DNA of 64,000 nt from Monarcha castaneiventris obscurior (taxonomy: Eukaryota; Chordata; Aves; Passeriformes; Monarchidae): contig JAMPIT010000437.1 of the NCBI GenBank assembly GCA_026261815.1, positions 5,530,001-5,594,000 of the forward strand. The letters run 5' to 3'. The position numbers and the translations under genes are program-made. The notes beneath the pieces were generated by a model that saw only the letters and a list, made by a program, of their open reading frames with translations, had not been told where the DNA came from and did no database searches. Position 1 is the first letter of the stretch. Each line of letters opens with the position of its first letter. Of the stretch, positions 1 to 11,950 are shown in pieces.

Positions 1-1588
1 AATAAAGTGTGTCTATTAGACTTGGCACATTAGGTCTGGAAGTGGGAGAATTGCTGGCCTGGCACCTTATGCCACTTTCCTGTTCCCTCTCCGTGGTTAC
101 AAAATTCAGGATTGACCTACACAAACAAAGCTGCTCGCCCTAAACGGAGCAGAGTTCAACTGCTGAGGCAGTGAGGCCAATGAGCCTTCAGTGCCATTTA
201 CAGCAAAGAAGGGCTGTACATAGGACAGAACATCAAATGCAAGCTTGCCATTTGAACTCAATTCAGAGTAATAATAAAGTAACAAACGACACGCTCATTA
301 TATCCATGAATAGAGGTACACACATGCACCTATCTGTATTCTTGTTAAATCCTTGCTATGTAGATGCATGTGGACGTGTCTTCTTAGAAATGTCTTAAAA
401 GCTGCTTTTATTGTCATAATGAAAGAGTAGGACTCCTTTGAGAGCCATTTGTCTGCAAAACTACTGTAAACTTCCTTTGAGTAGGCTGTCTGCACTCAAG
501 AGAGTTAAATCAGTAGAACTTTGACGAGACTAGAAGACCCACTGATATCTAATTAATGTGGAAATAATTGTTGTAATTGTTGCATTTCTCTACAAAGCAT
601 GTACTGCAAAGCAGTTACACGATTTAGTGAGCATCAAATCAGTTTGATATGCAAATGGAGGTATGGACTACTTCATAATGCTGGTAGTATTTAAACATTT
701 GTTTATTAAGCTGAGAAAATTGGAAATATCAACAAATGGGGTCCAAAAGCGATGGCTTTTATCAACAGAGTCTTTCTTCAGAGTTTTTGCTGTACACCTT
801 TTAGAGTCAGGAGGCTCTAATGACAAGAGTAACAGCAATGCCAGATGTGAGGGTACTGCTGGGAGTAAAGTGTGGAACAGTCCTTCCTGCACCTGACACA
901 TTTCGACACTGTTCCTCCAGCAGGAATAAAAGGAGCAATTGTAGTGCTCTCCAGATTACCCCTGAGCTCTTACCTTTTTGCTGTTAAGGGGTCATGGAAA
1001 CAACCTAAATTGTCTTTATCCATTTAATGTAGATTCAATTAACTCAGGTTAATGACTATGGGATGGAGCTCAGGGAGTTGAGAGCTGCTCTCATGGTTCA
1101 GCCTGGCTTGGTCTATGACATAAGCTGCAATTTTGGGTGGAGAAAAAAGGAAAAGACAATGAGTTGCCAGGACAGGATCAAACAGGGTCTACAAGGAAGT
1201 GTAATCATCACCTCTCAGGCACAAGCAAAGCTCATGGCTGCATCCAAGTACAGAAGTGCAACACAGAGTTGATCAAATCATGTATGAAACAACTGCATCC
1301 GATCTGTTTGCTAAACCGTTACTCTTAAACTCAATACAATCAACAGAAAGCCCTTGGGAGTAATAAACCGTGACCTAAGATTTAGATGAGTATTTTGTCT
1401 GGGATGTATCTGAATACTTTTATTTCAGGAGGAGTGCAAAATTGCAAATTGTTCCCAGGGACTGTGGAAAATTATGTAGTGGCATGATATTTAATGGCAT
1501 ATACTTCTGAAATCTTACTTGGAAGATTTTAACAGGATCGCTCAGAAGAGCCCTTGCTAACCCCTTCTCTTTTCATTTACTTTAACAG
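1..1588 (+). other. NLGN1: NLGN1 intron, 3' part
   Basis: This stretch precedes the first visible NLGN1 exon and must be intron, because the exon at 1589 starts inside a Gly codon (phase 1) after a pyrimidine-rich acceptor ending at 1587-1588. The upstream coding exons lie outside the window. The DNA is AT-rich. Its short open frames have no recognisable product, and I see no repeat that I can name. Confidence 0.85.
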
Positions 1589-1801
1589 GATTTCTGAGCA
1601 CTGGGGACCAAGCAGCAAAAGGAAACTATGGCCTCCTTGATCTAATTCAAGCTTTGCGATGGACTAGTGAAAATATTGGGTTCTTTGGTGGTGACCCATT
1701 AAGAATAACTGTTTTTGGATCTGGTGCAGGCGGTTCATGCGTCAATCTGTTGACTTTATCCCATTATTCTGAAGGTAACCGTTGGAGCAATTCAACCAAA
1801 G
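1589..1801 (+). CDS. NLGN1: Neuroligin-1 exon (esterase-like domain, with splice-site-B extension)
   Basis: Internal coding exon of neuroligin-1, a type I postsynaptic membrane protein that binds presynaptic neurexins. It encodes about residues 236-306 in rodent numbering, beginning [18 protein letters not shown]. The alpha/beta-hydrolase nucleophile elbow is visible as GSGAG (residues 279-283). Cholinesterases have Ser at the central position, and here it is Gly, so the fold is kept but catalysis is lost, as in all neuroligins. The acceptor is tttaacag at 1581-1588. There are two donors. Use of 1775 ends the exon at 1774 (186 nt), and use of 1802 ends it at 1801 (213 nt), adding GNRWSNSTK. 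Both leave phase 1 and join the next exon to give EGLFQ or STKGLFQ. Identification rests on near identity with my memory of mammalian NLGN1. NLGN3 and NLGN4 differ at many of these positions. Confidence 0.97.
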
Positions 1802-1808
1802 GTATTAT
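1770..1808 (+). promoter_or_regulatory. NLGN1: Paired alternative 5' splice sites for NLGN1 insert B
   Basis: Two GT donors in the same exon lie 27 bases apart: GAAG|GTAACC (intron from 1775) and AAAG|GTATTA (intron from 1802). Both cut after the first base of a Gly codon, so either choice keeps the frame. The 27-base segment codes for the 9-residue splice-site-B insert, known in NLGN1 to tune affinity and selectivity for neurexin isoforms. Neither donor has G at intron position +5, so both look weaker than the constitutive donor GG|GTAAGTA at 7434, which fits regulated choice. Which donor dominates in which tissue cannot be read from the DNA. Confidence 0.88.
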
Positions 1809-4800
1809 GCAGGTTGCAAATTTTGACAATTTTGGTGTCTGCATGCCACCACCATTAGTACTATGTGATGTTCTGTATATTCTCTTTGTTTCTATGAACT
1901 GTTGAGTTCAGCTCAATATTAAGAAACTTTTTAAAGTCAGTACAAGCCTCCTTCTCCCTCAGCTCTTCTGTGCATGTTTAAATTTTGGGTCACTTTCTTC
2001 TTTTTCCTATGGAGCTTTGTAGAAACACTTTATAGCAGACTTCTGAACAGCATTTTCTTGGTGCATCATTTTTGTCTCTTTTCTTTCCTACCTAAGGGTG
2101 TCCTTTTTGGAAAATCAGTCAGTCATGCTCACAGTAGATGAGGTCATCTATATTCAGACAGTTGTGAAAGGCGTGTTTAGTTTCTCCTGAGGAGCAGAAT
2201 TTAAGGAAAACTAAAATGACACAGTTTCTCTTTTCAGGCTAACAGCTGAATTACTTAAAACTATTATTTTGTGTGAAGGAAACGAGTAACTAGATCAGAA
2301 ATCTTTTGTCTGAAACTGCATGAACTTCACTTGCTGTCATCTAATAAAAGAATGGTTGACTATTTTGCATGCATGATCCAAAATTGTCAAAGCATCCAAG
2401 TTGCAAATGGATTTCCTTCTATATGTTTTTTCCTATTCCATAACTAACACCTTTTCTCTCTAATTGAGGCAGACGACAGGAAATTAAAATCATGCTGTTT
2501 GAGGCACCCAACTTATTTTTTCCATGTTTTTTGCACCACAGTTTCACACAATGTCTCTCATTTGCATGGCTATTGCTTATTGATCATGTAACTTTTGTCT
2601 CACTGTTTTCACATATTTTTATCTGTATTAGTTTTAATAGAGACAGCATACTGTGCCCGGTGCATAAAATCCTCCACTAATTTCTATTGCTGTATCTCCA
2701 TGGGGGACTAATTGGCTGGTCATAAAAACATAATTCTGCTGACATTAAAAGAGCTGCATTTCCCCAAAGTCATGTTACAAAGACCACTGAGGTCAATAGA
2801 AGTGAGAGATTCTTTAGACCATGCCATTATGCTTTTTTAAATGAGAGAAAAATATAAATTCTACAAGAAAAGTCAAGTGGAAAATAAGACTGTGGTCTCA
2901 GTTTTAGTCTAGTTTCACAATTTGATTTTTAATGTAGTCTTTTTTTTTCTTCCATGATTACCTGCACTTAAATAGGAGATATTTAAAAGAACAAGCCTAT
3001 AAGAACAAGATGTAAACATTACCTCACTGCACTGTGATCTGAAGGTCACAATGCACCATCTTCTTTTTAGCAGAACTCTCAAAACCAACTTTATCATCGA
3101 GGATTAGCTCCAGGTTCAATGAGGACAATATCTTCCCCTAACTCTTTACTTGGTGTTAATATCAATCTTCTTGGTATATCATGACACCAATGCAAAATGC
3201 CACATTTACAATATTTGGACAGTCATGTGTTGCCTCCTATCAGTAAATGATACCCTGTCATATCCCAACACATGGCCAGAATTCTGCCAGGAGCAGAATT
3301 TTTTCAGGGAAACTGAGGCACTAAGTTTCCAACACAGCAGACTAAGGCCTTTTGGAGGGGTCTGAAGAAGGTTCAGTAAAAGTAAATTTTTGAGGATTTC
3401 TTTTAGAAGAAAGCAAACCCATGCTTCGATGAAATTTGGATTTAAAAGAACAACTCACCACACTCCCATGTATGATATAAATAGGTCAGGTTCAAATAAG
3501 AAAAGTTATTTCCTAAAATTTCCAAACCCCCTTTTGTTTCATGTTATTTTTCTTCACATTCACATTTGAAAGCTGGAGAAGGACTTTTTACAAGAGCATG
3601 TAGTGATAGGACAAGGGGGAAGGGCTTCAAACTGACAGAGGGCAGAGATAGATCAGATATTATGAAAAAATTCTTCCCTGTGAGGGTGTTGAGGCCCTGG
3701 CACAGGTTGTCCAGAGAAGCTGTGGCTGCCCCTGGATCCCTGGAAGTGTCCAAGGCCAGGCTGGACAGGGCTTGGAGCAACCTGGGATAGTGGAAGGTGT
3801 CCCTGCCCATGGCAGGGGGTTGGAACTGGATGAGCTTCAAAGTCCCTTCCAACCCAAACCATTCTAGGATTCTGTGATTCTATGATTATCAACCAGTGTC
3901 TTTCATAAGCTATAAATTCAGAAGCTCTCTTCGCTTCCGTCGTTTCCCTCTGAATGATTCCCTTGGCAGCTGAGAGGAGGAATTCAGCCTATTTCAAGAT
4001 GGAGCTGTTCACAGCCACCCACCTGCAAGTGGGCAAAGCAGCACCCGTCTTCAGAAAGTGCTCTGAAAATATAGATGAATATATGCAAATTATTATTATT
4101 TACTGCGGTGAGACTTTGAATAGGAGTCATAGAGCACTATGGCCCATTGAACATTTAAATCTTCTTCCCATCAGTCTGAAGCCCATAAGCAATAATAATC
4201 ATACACATTATCAGATAAAAATGTAGTTCTCCATCCTGTGAGGTACAAATTTCTGCCACGAATTATGTGACAAAATGAAAATAATTTTTCATACCGTTCA
4301 TTTTTCACCAAATGATTTGAGTGGAGGAATAGCTCTGTCAGCATTCTTCAGCACAAGGAGGGATGCTTAGTTTCACTTCCTCAGATGGCTTTATGGCCAA
4401 AGGACTTGACCACTTTTACTTAATCCAGCATCTGATGTTTATGTAGCACTTAGCAAGCCACAGTGTTTGTATCAGCATTTTCTTGTACATAGCTCACACT
4501 TTCTGTCCTTGTTCAGACATATTTAATAAAGCAATAAAAATAGATTTACACAATATGCAAAACCCCACACACATTATGAATTATCATGAAATACATCTTT
4601 GTGAAAATTCAGCTTTGTCATTTAGTTACATTTATTACAATGCCTGGATCCTGTGTGGTAATTCCACTGACTTTGAGCTGATTTATACTAGCTCAATATC
4701 TGACCTTATAAACATGCAAATGTATTTTTAGCTGTTTATAGCTCAAGTTCATTCTTATTTTTACTCACATCTTGCAAGGAAATAATATCTTGGATATGAC

Positions 4801-6643
4801 TTCTCATAAATTTAAGAAGAGGCTTGAGTTTACACATTTCAGTCTCTACACCTATTTAATTTGAAGACTTTTGGATTAGGACCTAATACAATCTAGAATG
4901 ATTTTAAAATTCCTGAGAAGCTTGTGAAATGTTTCCTGCCAGCAACAGATTCCAACTTATTTCTGAGTGTACAGGGTCTGGTGCTGCAATACAGGCTGTA
5001 AAAGCATTTCTCTGATTTGATTTAGAGGCTGGGGAGGTTTTTTATCAATAGAAATATGTTACCTATCAAAGCAAAAGCCTTCTTGTGCATTATTAGAATA
5101 AATTTCTGAGGTAAGCTGAGCACCTTGACTCCAGTTCCTCAAGTGGGAGTATCGAGCTATTCATCAAGCATTGGACCAAAGATTCTTAGTGGAATTGAGT
5201 GAGGCCAGGTTTCACCTTCCATCCCTAAGGAACTCCACCTGAGTGAGGGGAATGACGCCAGGTGCCCATCAGCACAAGTAAAACAAAATTTTGACCCATA
5301 TATCTTAAATCTGAGTAATTTCTGAGCACTATAGACCATGTTGTATTAGCCAGAGTGACCCTATAGGAGGTAGGGTACAGTATAAAATACTTTCCAGTAG
5401 TTTGTGCAAAAGGTGTGATACTGAAATGAACTTCTATGAAAATTAAAAAAACCCTCACAAAACAGCAGAAAGGCCACAGTTACCTAAATATAGTCTAGAT
5501 ACCTATTAAATACAGTCTAAATTACCTAAACATCGTTTCTGAGCATTATTTTACACAAGGTTCAGACCTATATAATCTCTTTTAGAACCCAAAGTACCCT
5601 CCTCAAATGGAGCAGGAAAATGCAAAGGGAGCACAAGAAGTATCAGAACAAGGATGGAGTTTTGATTGCATTAAAGCCAAAAGCAAAATAATTGCATTAA
5701 TTCGCTGCCCACAAGGGGTGAGGCTATCATTCATGACATATTTTAAAAATTCTTACAGAAGGGAGAGAAAAACATCAATTTTGACATATTTTGTTATTTC
5801 TTTGGGTAGAATTCCCGGTCCAGAGTGCTAATTAAATCAGCATAAATTCAGGTTAATTGCACTGAAGTCTTTGGGATTTACTGCAGGTTTATATGCAGTG
5901 CCAGACCATTCTCTCTCCCTTAACTAAATACCTGAACATATGTTTAAATCTCTGAATTACAAAGCTAAACAGTGTAAAATATATCATTTCCCTTTTTATG
6001 TAAGTGTGATCAATATAAACCTGCCTTAAAAAAGCTCCTTACAAGAAAAGATTTTGACTTAGGCACTTATAAATTTAATAGCTGCCTCGTACCTTCTCAT
6101 CTATCACTCCAGAATATAAACTTTTGCAGTGATACACAATTTAAAAGCACTGCATTTTTCAAACCGAGTTTAATCCCAAAGAAAACATTAAAAAGTGTAG
6201 TAGATTTATAGTTGTATGCATGCATGCTGCTGATGGCTTGAACAATACCTAAAACTTCAACCCATTTCAGAGACTTGATGGCTTTTCCACCAACCTAAAA
6301 GAGGCTTCAATTTCGAGATTTTTTTTTTAACCTGATGGTGTTATCCTACATAAGGTAATGGCATTCCTTTTTCTTCCTGAGCTTTTTTTGAAAATCTGTT
6401 CCTCAGCTGGATTATATTGAGGGAGAATCATTTGCTTCAGCACATACTGCATTTATTTTGTGCACATTACCTGTAGGTACAACAGCAGTCAGATCTCACC
6501 ATCCCGTGTATTTAAGTACTATTAAGATTCAGGTATCTCTTCTGTTAAAGTTTTCTATTGTTTCAAAGAGCTCCTTTGAATCTTTTAAAGTCTGTGGCTG
6601 TTTCAAGGTCACTTCAGTAGTTTTCAAATATTTCTCCCCACAG
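1802..6643 (+). other. NLGN1: NLGN1 intron
   Basis: Intron of about 4.8 kb between the splice-B exon and the 790-nt exon. The acceptor is the pyrimidine-rich tract before cacag at 6639-6643. It contains one sense-oriented CR1 fragment (3569-3887), annotated separately. The rest is AT-rich single-copy-looking DNA with a few T runs and a short TGCA-type simple repeat near 6214-6226. No further exon or RNA gene was recognised. Confidence 0.9.
3569..3887 (+). mobile_element. CR1 LINE, 3'-end fragment (sense, in NLGN1 intron)
   Basis: This is the 3' end of a chicken-repeat-1 non-LTR retrotransposon, 5'-truncated as is usual for CR1. Diagnostic stretches are the AGAAATTCTTC-like part near 3665, CACAGGTTGTCCAGAGAAGC near 3701, GGAAGTGTCCAAGGCCAGGC near 3741, and the ending TTCCAACCCAAACC followed by imperfect ATTCTRTG repeats up to 3887. 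It lies in the same orientation as NLGN1. Short open frames on both strands here are remnants of the repeat and not genes. The copy is fairly well preserved, so it is moderately young. Confidence 0.93.
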
Positions 6644-7433
6644 GACTTTTTCAAAGAGCAATAGCTCAAAGCGGAACAGCTCTCTCCAGCTGGGCAGTTA
6701 GTTTCCAGCCTGCAAAATATGCCAGGATGTTGGCTACAAAAGTTGGTTGCAACATGTCAGACACTGTGGAACTGGTAGAATGTCTACAGAAGAAGCCTTA
6801 CAGAGAACTTGTTGACCAGGACATTCAACCAGCAAGATACCACATAGCCTTTGGACCAGTAATCGACGGCGATGTGATACCAGATGACCCTCAGATCTTG
6901 ATGGAACAAGGAGAATTCCTCAACTATGACATCATGCTGGGAGTTAACCAAGGGGAAGGGTTGAAGTTTGTTGAAAACATTGTGGATAGTGAAGATGGCA
7001 TATCAGCCAGTGATTTTGACTTTGCAGTTTCTAATTTCGTCGATAACTTATATGGATATCCTGAAGGCAAAGATATATTGAGGGAAACTATTAAATTTAT
7101 GTACACAGACTGGGCAGACCGACACAATCCCGAGACCAGAAGGAAAACACTGCTGGCTTTGTTTACTGATCACCAGTGGGTTGCACCAGCAGTGGCCACA
7201 GCAGATCTTCACTCGAATTTTGGATCGCCTACATATTTCTATGCCTTCTACCATCATTGCCAGACAGATCAGGTACCTGCATGGGCAGATGCAGCCCATG
7301 GAGATGAGGTTCCTTACGTACTAGGAATCCCCATGATTGGTCCTACTGAGTTATTTCCTTGTAATTTCTCCAAAAATGATGTCATGCTAAGTGCAGTGGT
7401 GATGACGTACTGGACAAACTTTGCAAAAACTGG
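6644..7433 (+). CDS. NLGN1: Neuroligin-1 exon (main part of esterase-like domain)
   Basis: This 790-nt exon encodes about residues 307-570 of neuroligin-1, and 790 nt is the length I recall for the corresponding exon in mammalian neuroligins. It opens with [17 protein letters not shown]. The acid residue region is intact ([10 protein letters not shown]), and the His-containing loop [11 protein letters not shown] keeps the His of the ancestral catalytic triad although the nucleophile is lost in the previous exon. Cys pairs of the fold are present (GCN...VEC, and HHC...FPC). Two N-glycosylation sequons occur, NMS at residue 343 and NFS at 547, matching the sites known for NLGN1. The exon ends inside the Gly codon of KTG|DPNQ with a strong donor GG|GTAAGTA. 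No frameshift or stop was found. Confidence 0.98.
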
Positions 7434-8417
7434 GTAAGTACCAGATAATGAATGGTCTTGTATGCAAACTTTGGATAAAAGGGTGCTTTCCATTGGTTAT
7501 GTCCCTTGGGAATGCCTGTGTACTTGTGGGATGAATAAGAGATTAAGAATTGAGTTGGATATTTATGTTGACTGTAATGTCCCTTGGCTCACTAACATAT
7601 TTTAGGAAAAAGAGGGAAAAATATCGTTGCAGAATTTCTGCAAAGAAATTTTAAAATACACACAAAACTAAGTAAGGAAACTCTACAAAAAGTATAAAGC
7701 TAAGCATTTAACATGTGTGTAGTTAAAACCAGCTACATTAGTACCTGCCTTTACCCCACCAATAATTTCATCCTGTGAGACAAAAAACTGTATAAATATT
7801 GCATCAAATATAATACAGCTTCTTTTAGTAGCACATTTTGTCTTAAATTGACCATTCTGACCATAAAATCTGTGACTTTAAACTTGGAAAGTTTTGCCAT
7901 TTTCATGAATTTTTTTTTTCCACTGGAGTTCAAAAACCTTTGTTACCTTTGACCACTGTTATTTTTGACTATGCATTGCACTGAGTTGTGCTCTGCCATG
8001 ATCCTTCCCCTCTGGAAGGCCACAGATGATTCACAGGAACAGAAATGCAGAGCTGTATGAACTTTATGCTGCTAAAACAGAAAAGAAAATCTTAATGTTC
8101 TCTCACACTGGTGTCTCACAGACATTTGTTCACATCACCACACTCCAGGCAATCTTCCCTCAGCAGCACAAGATTTCACTGTGAGAGAGACACCAACATT
8201 TTGGAGAACCAGGGAAGCTGCTGAAGTCTGTGTAAAAGAAGGGTTCATTTGCATAATGCTGTTTCTAATCAAGATTATTAAGGCGTCTAATTTTAGGGAA
8301 TAGCACTCTGCTCCATCCAAAGGCAGGCTTAAACATTGAGTATAAAATCTTAATTATGTTAATTTTATAATTCCGTTTGAAATGCTTTGTAACATTGGAG
8401 ATATCTTTTTCTTTTAG
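7434..8417 (+). other. NLGN1: NLGN1 intron (last)
   Basis: This 984-bp intron separates the 790-nt exon from the terminal exon. It has a strong GTAAGT donor and a T-rich acceptor ending in tttag at 8413-8417. The intron is AT-rich with a T run near 7909-7919. No exon, repeat or RNA gene was recognised inside. Confidence 0.93.
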
Positions 8418-9240
8418 TGACCCAAATCAACCAGTGCCGCAAGACACAAAATTCATCCACACAAAACCGAACCGTTTTGAAGAAGTAGCATGGACCAGAT
8501 ATTCTCAGAAAGACCAACTGTATCTTCACATTGGATTAAAACCACGAGTTAAAGAACACTATAGGGCCAATAAGGTGAACCTTTGGTTGGAACTGGTACC
8601 TCATCTGCACAATCTTAACGACATTTCACAGTATACCTCTACCACAACTAAAGTGCCATCGACTGATAATACTTTCAGACCCACAAGGAAAAATTCTGTT
8701 TCTGTTACTTCAGCCTTTCCCACAGCCAAACAAGATGACCCCAAACAACAACCAAGCCCATTTTCAGTGGATCAAAGGGACTACTCAACAGAATTGAGTG
8801 TTACTATTGCGGTTGGCGCATCTTTGCTGTTCCTGAACATTTTGGCCTTTGCAGCGTTGTACTACAAAAAAGACAAGCGGAGACATGATGTTCACAGGAG
8901 ATGTAGCCCACAACGTACCACTACCAATGATCTCACCCATGCACAAGAAGAGGAGATAATGTCCCTCCAAATGAAGCACACTGACTTGGATCATGAATGT
9001 GAGTCCATCCATCCACATGAGGTGGTTCTTAGGACCGCCTGTCCCCCAGACTACACGCTAGCTATGAGAAGGTCTCCTGACGATATCCCCTTAATGACAC
9101 CCAACACCATCACAATGATCCCCAACACTATACCAGGGATTCAGCCCCTACACACATTCAACACATTTACCGGAGGACAGAACAATACTCTGCCCCATCC
9201 TCATCCCCACCCCCATTCACACTCAACAACCAGGGTATAG
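8418..9240 (+). CDS. NLGN1: Neuroligin-1 terminal coding exon (stalk, membrane segment, cytoplasmic tail)
   Basis: Last coding exon, 273 residues (571-843) ending in TAG at 9238-9240. The total length of 843 residues with insert B equals the rodent protein. Order of elements: end of the esterase-like domain ([20 protein letters not shown]...), a Ser/Thr/Pro-rich stalk from about residue 640, a single membrane segment at about 696-719 ([19 protein letters not shown]), a basic stop-transfer stretch (KKDKRR), and a cytoplasmic tail. The tail has the CaMKII target Thr739 in RTTTNDL, the gephyrin-binding segment around Tyr782 ([18 protein letters not shown]), a His/Pro repeat, and the C-terminal class I PDZ ligand TTRV that binds PSD-95. 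The His/Pro repeat and the tail as a whole separate NLGN1 from NLGN3 and NLGN4. Confidence 0.98.
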
Positions 9241-9402
9241 CCAGACAAGACGAAACAAACTTTATTTTTTGATGGATTACAGTAGGTGATATTACTGAAG
9301 ATTACTTGGCTTTCAACCTACAAGACTCTTACTATTTAAATATGGAGGAATATTATGTGAATATACATATCAAGAACATTCGGGGTTTTGAAAAAAATGA
9401 AT

Positions 9403-9410
9403 TGTACATA
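9403..9410 (+). promoter_or_regulatory. Pumilio-type element TGTACATA
   Basis: Exact match to the Pumilio consensus UGUANAUA, about 160 bases after the NLGN1 stop codon. PUM proteins bind such sites in neuronal mRNAs and repress them. An eight-base match in AT-rich DNA can occur by chance, so function is only suggested. Confidence 0.35.
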
Positions 9411-9429
9411 TATCAAATGAACTTAAGAA

Positions 9430-9479
9430 ACAACAAAACAAAAGAAAAAAACAAAAAACAAACAAAAAACAAAAAACCC
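9430..9479 (+). repeat. A/C-rich low-complexity tract
   Basis: A run built from CAAAA and AAAAAC variants, directly in the proposed NLGN1 3' UTR. It is low complexity and resembles an A-rich tract that could bind poly(A)-binding proteins, but no specific role can be assigned. Confidence 0.7.
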
Positions 9480-11919
9480 AACTGTTTGCAATTGCTTGAA
9501 GCAGTTGTCCTGAATGATACTTTTTCATTCACATTCAAGTATTAATTTTTTGAAGATTTAAGTTACATAATGGAATTAGGCATGTGCAACACAAACAGGA
9601 AAGAACAATGACTGAAAATTTTAAAAACCTATAAATATGCACAAGGGACACACTAATGGAATGTCAGATAATTTTCACCAATTTTTATTTGGACCTGTTT
9701 TCTTGTGTAGACCATATTTACATATTTGAATAAGTACACAAAGCACCAATGCTGTTAAGGCCTTAGAAAGGGGCTCATGCTGAAATCTGCCAGTCAGAGA
9801 AGTTTTACAGTCTGGCAGGTACAACATTATCACATAAGTGCTGTCAGTATAAAAGTTGTGGGAATAAAGGAAACTGGATATTTTTAGCACGATGTGCATG
9901 ATAATTTATATGCTTGGTGGCTGTGCTGCTGATTAAGCCGTAATTAAAATTCTTCTCATCCCATTGGAGTTTTTAATAGAAGCTTTCTCCATCAATTGGC
10001 AAAACCTAAAGAAGTTTTCTAAAGGGGCGAAAGTAATTACAGTAAAATATTTCATGGTAGCTTCTGAAAGAGAAGGGATTTCAACAGTTCTTAAAGGTAT
10101 TTATGGCATTCTAGGTATACAGTGGTGGACCCTCACTGATATGAATCCCAGACAAAAAAAATGTATATTAATAATGTTCTTTTTCCTTTCCACCTAAATA
10201 ATTTCTAATTTTGAAATAACTATAACTTTAATGGAATCTCCTTTGAGGAAGGATTTATAATTTGCTGTGATTTAGTTACCAAATATTTAGTTCAAATTGA
10301 TAAGGTAAGGTGTGTCCAAAAATTTAATTGTAATGACATTTTGCCATTTAAAAATGCCCCAATATTATTGCTCTGATTACACCTTTCAGTTTATTGTTTC
10401 AACTCATGTTGCATGTTACAAAGTTTACTTATAATACTTTAATATAATGTTAATTCCCTTTTTGCTATACATTAGCTTTGTCATTCCAATGAATTCTCTA
10501 GACCAGATGGCAAGAGTGTAGAAAAAGAGGGTATATAAGAACGGGGAGAGAGCCAATAACTGGAAATTTAAAAATCTGGATACTACATATGTTTGTGTGA
10601 TTTGAAGTGAATGTTCTAAAATCACGAGAAATTTTTCATTCCCCTGTTGCTTTCCAGTAATTCTATACCACAGTCCTTTCAAAACGTTTGTATATGTAAT
10701 CAGATGTACATTTATATAAAAGAAATAATTGAGATGGACTTAAGAGCACATCCCTGATAAATACTTTCTCTCTTACCTGTACTATATTTCTATTAGACTA
10801 AAGTTATGTGATTTTTTTTTACATTTTTTCAAATTACTAGCAATTTTGATAGTTTGTAAGATAATGCGAAGAACTTTCTCTGACAAACTAACTGCAGTAA
10901 CAGAAACATTTCTTTTCAGTTACTCTTTTTCAAGAATGAAAGCTTATTACACACAAAAATTGTATACTACTTGATGGAAAATTACTTTGTATTTCTCGGC
11001 CATATTACTGGTCACTGAGTGAAATAAAGATAATCTGGATAACGAATATTATTCCAATGTTAAGAGACCTGATCTTTGCTCATTAAAGAGCTAAAATGTT
11101 TATTGCTGTTTTGTCATTTTTTAATGAAGTAATGGTAACTGTCTCAAATAAAGAGTAATATCTTAAGACCATTCTGGTTTTTGAAGACATGAGCATGCCT
11201 TCTACAATTAATAAAACTGCATATTTATGGGCCAGCCCCACCACAGCCACTTCCTACAGAAATATTGATATTGTGACTGTCATAACACAGAAATCTCCCC
11301 TAGATTTCAGGAATGAGGTAAAAATGCAATATTGACACCAAAACAAAGACAACGAACAGGCCTAATTGAAGTAAATCTGCAGTATTCCATGATGGGAAAA
11401 AAAATCACTTGGGTTTTATTGGGTGATTGAACTTTTATTATAAAAGATTGCAGGGAAGTTTAAAGCGTGTTTGTTAATATAGAGCACAGACATTAAAAAT
11501 TAAGCTGAAACCAAAACAAAGTACTGCAATTTCAGTTATTTTATTTAGCTATTAAAAAAAATAATAATATTGCGTACTTAATTAGTACTTGTTACAGTCC
11601 CCAGTTTTAAATTAAGGTTTTTTTGTAGAAGCATAAAAAACAGTCTTCAAAATCCAGGGCGGTCTGTGTGCAATTTCTGCCTGATGTGGTTGTGCTTTTA
11701 GACTGTGACCTGCCAATGTAAACCAATAAAAAGAATTGTCTGCCATCTGATAATTATTGTTTAATAAGAAGATTGTATTTTGCTATGTTGATGAAACAAA
11801 ACAAAAAAAAATACAAAAATATTGATGGCCATAAAAGAAGATATTAATGAAATATGATTTTATGTGCTTTTCTTAACTTTATCAAAACCAAAATAACTTT
11901 CTACTATAGTTTATTTGTG

Positions 11920-11950
11920 GCCATATATCTATATATCTCTATATATACAG
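11920..11950. repeat. AT dinucleotide-rich tract
   Basis: An interrupted TATATCTATATATC simple repeat in the AT-rich DNA downstream of NLGN1. It is low complexity and no function is inferred. Confidence 0.6.

Noticed and set aside
1654..1905. Readthrough of the NLGN1 exon beyond insert B as a short separate protein
   Set aside because: The exon ends at a GT donor. The residues after STKG are intronic translation and do not resemble neuroligin.
3544..3892. Open frames on both strands of about 75-102 codons
   Set aside because: They lie wholly within a CR1 3' end, which is noncoding in this part.
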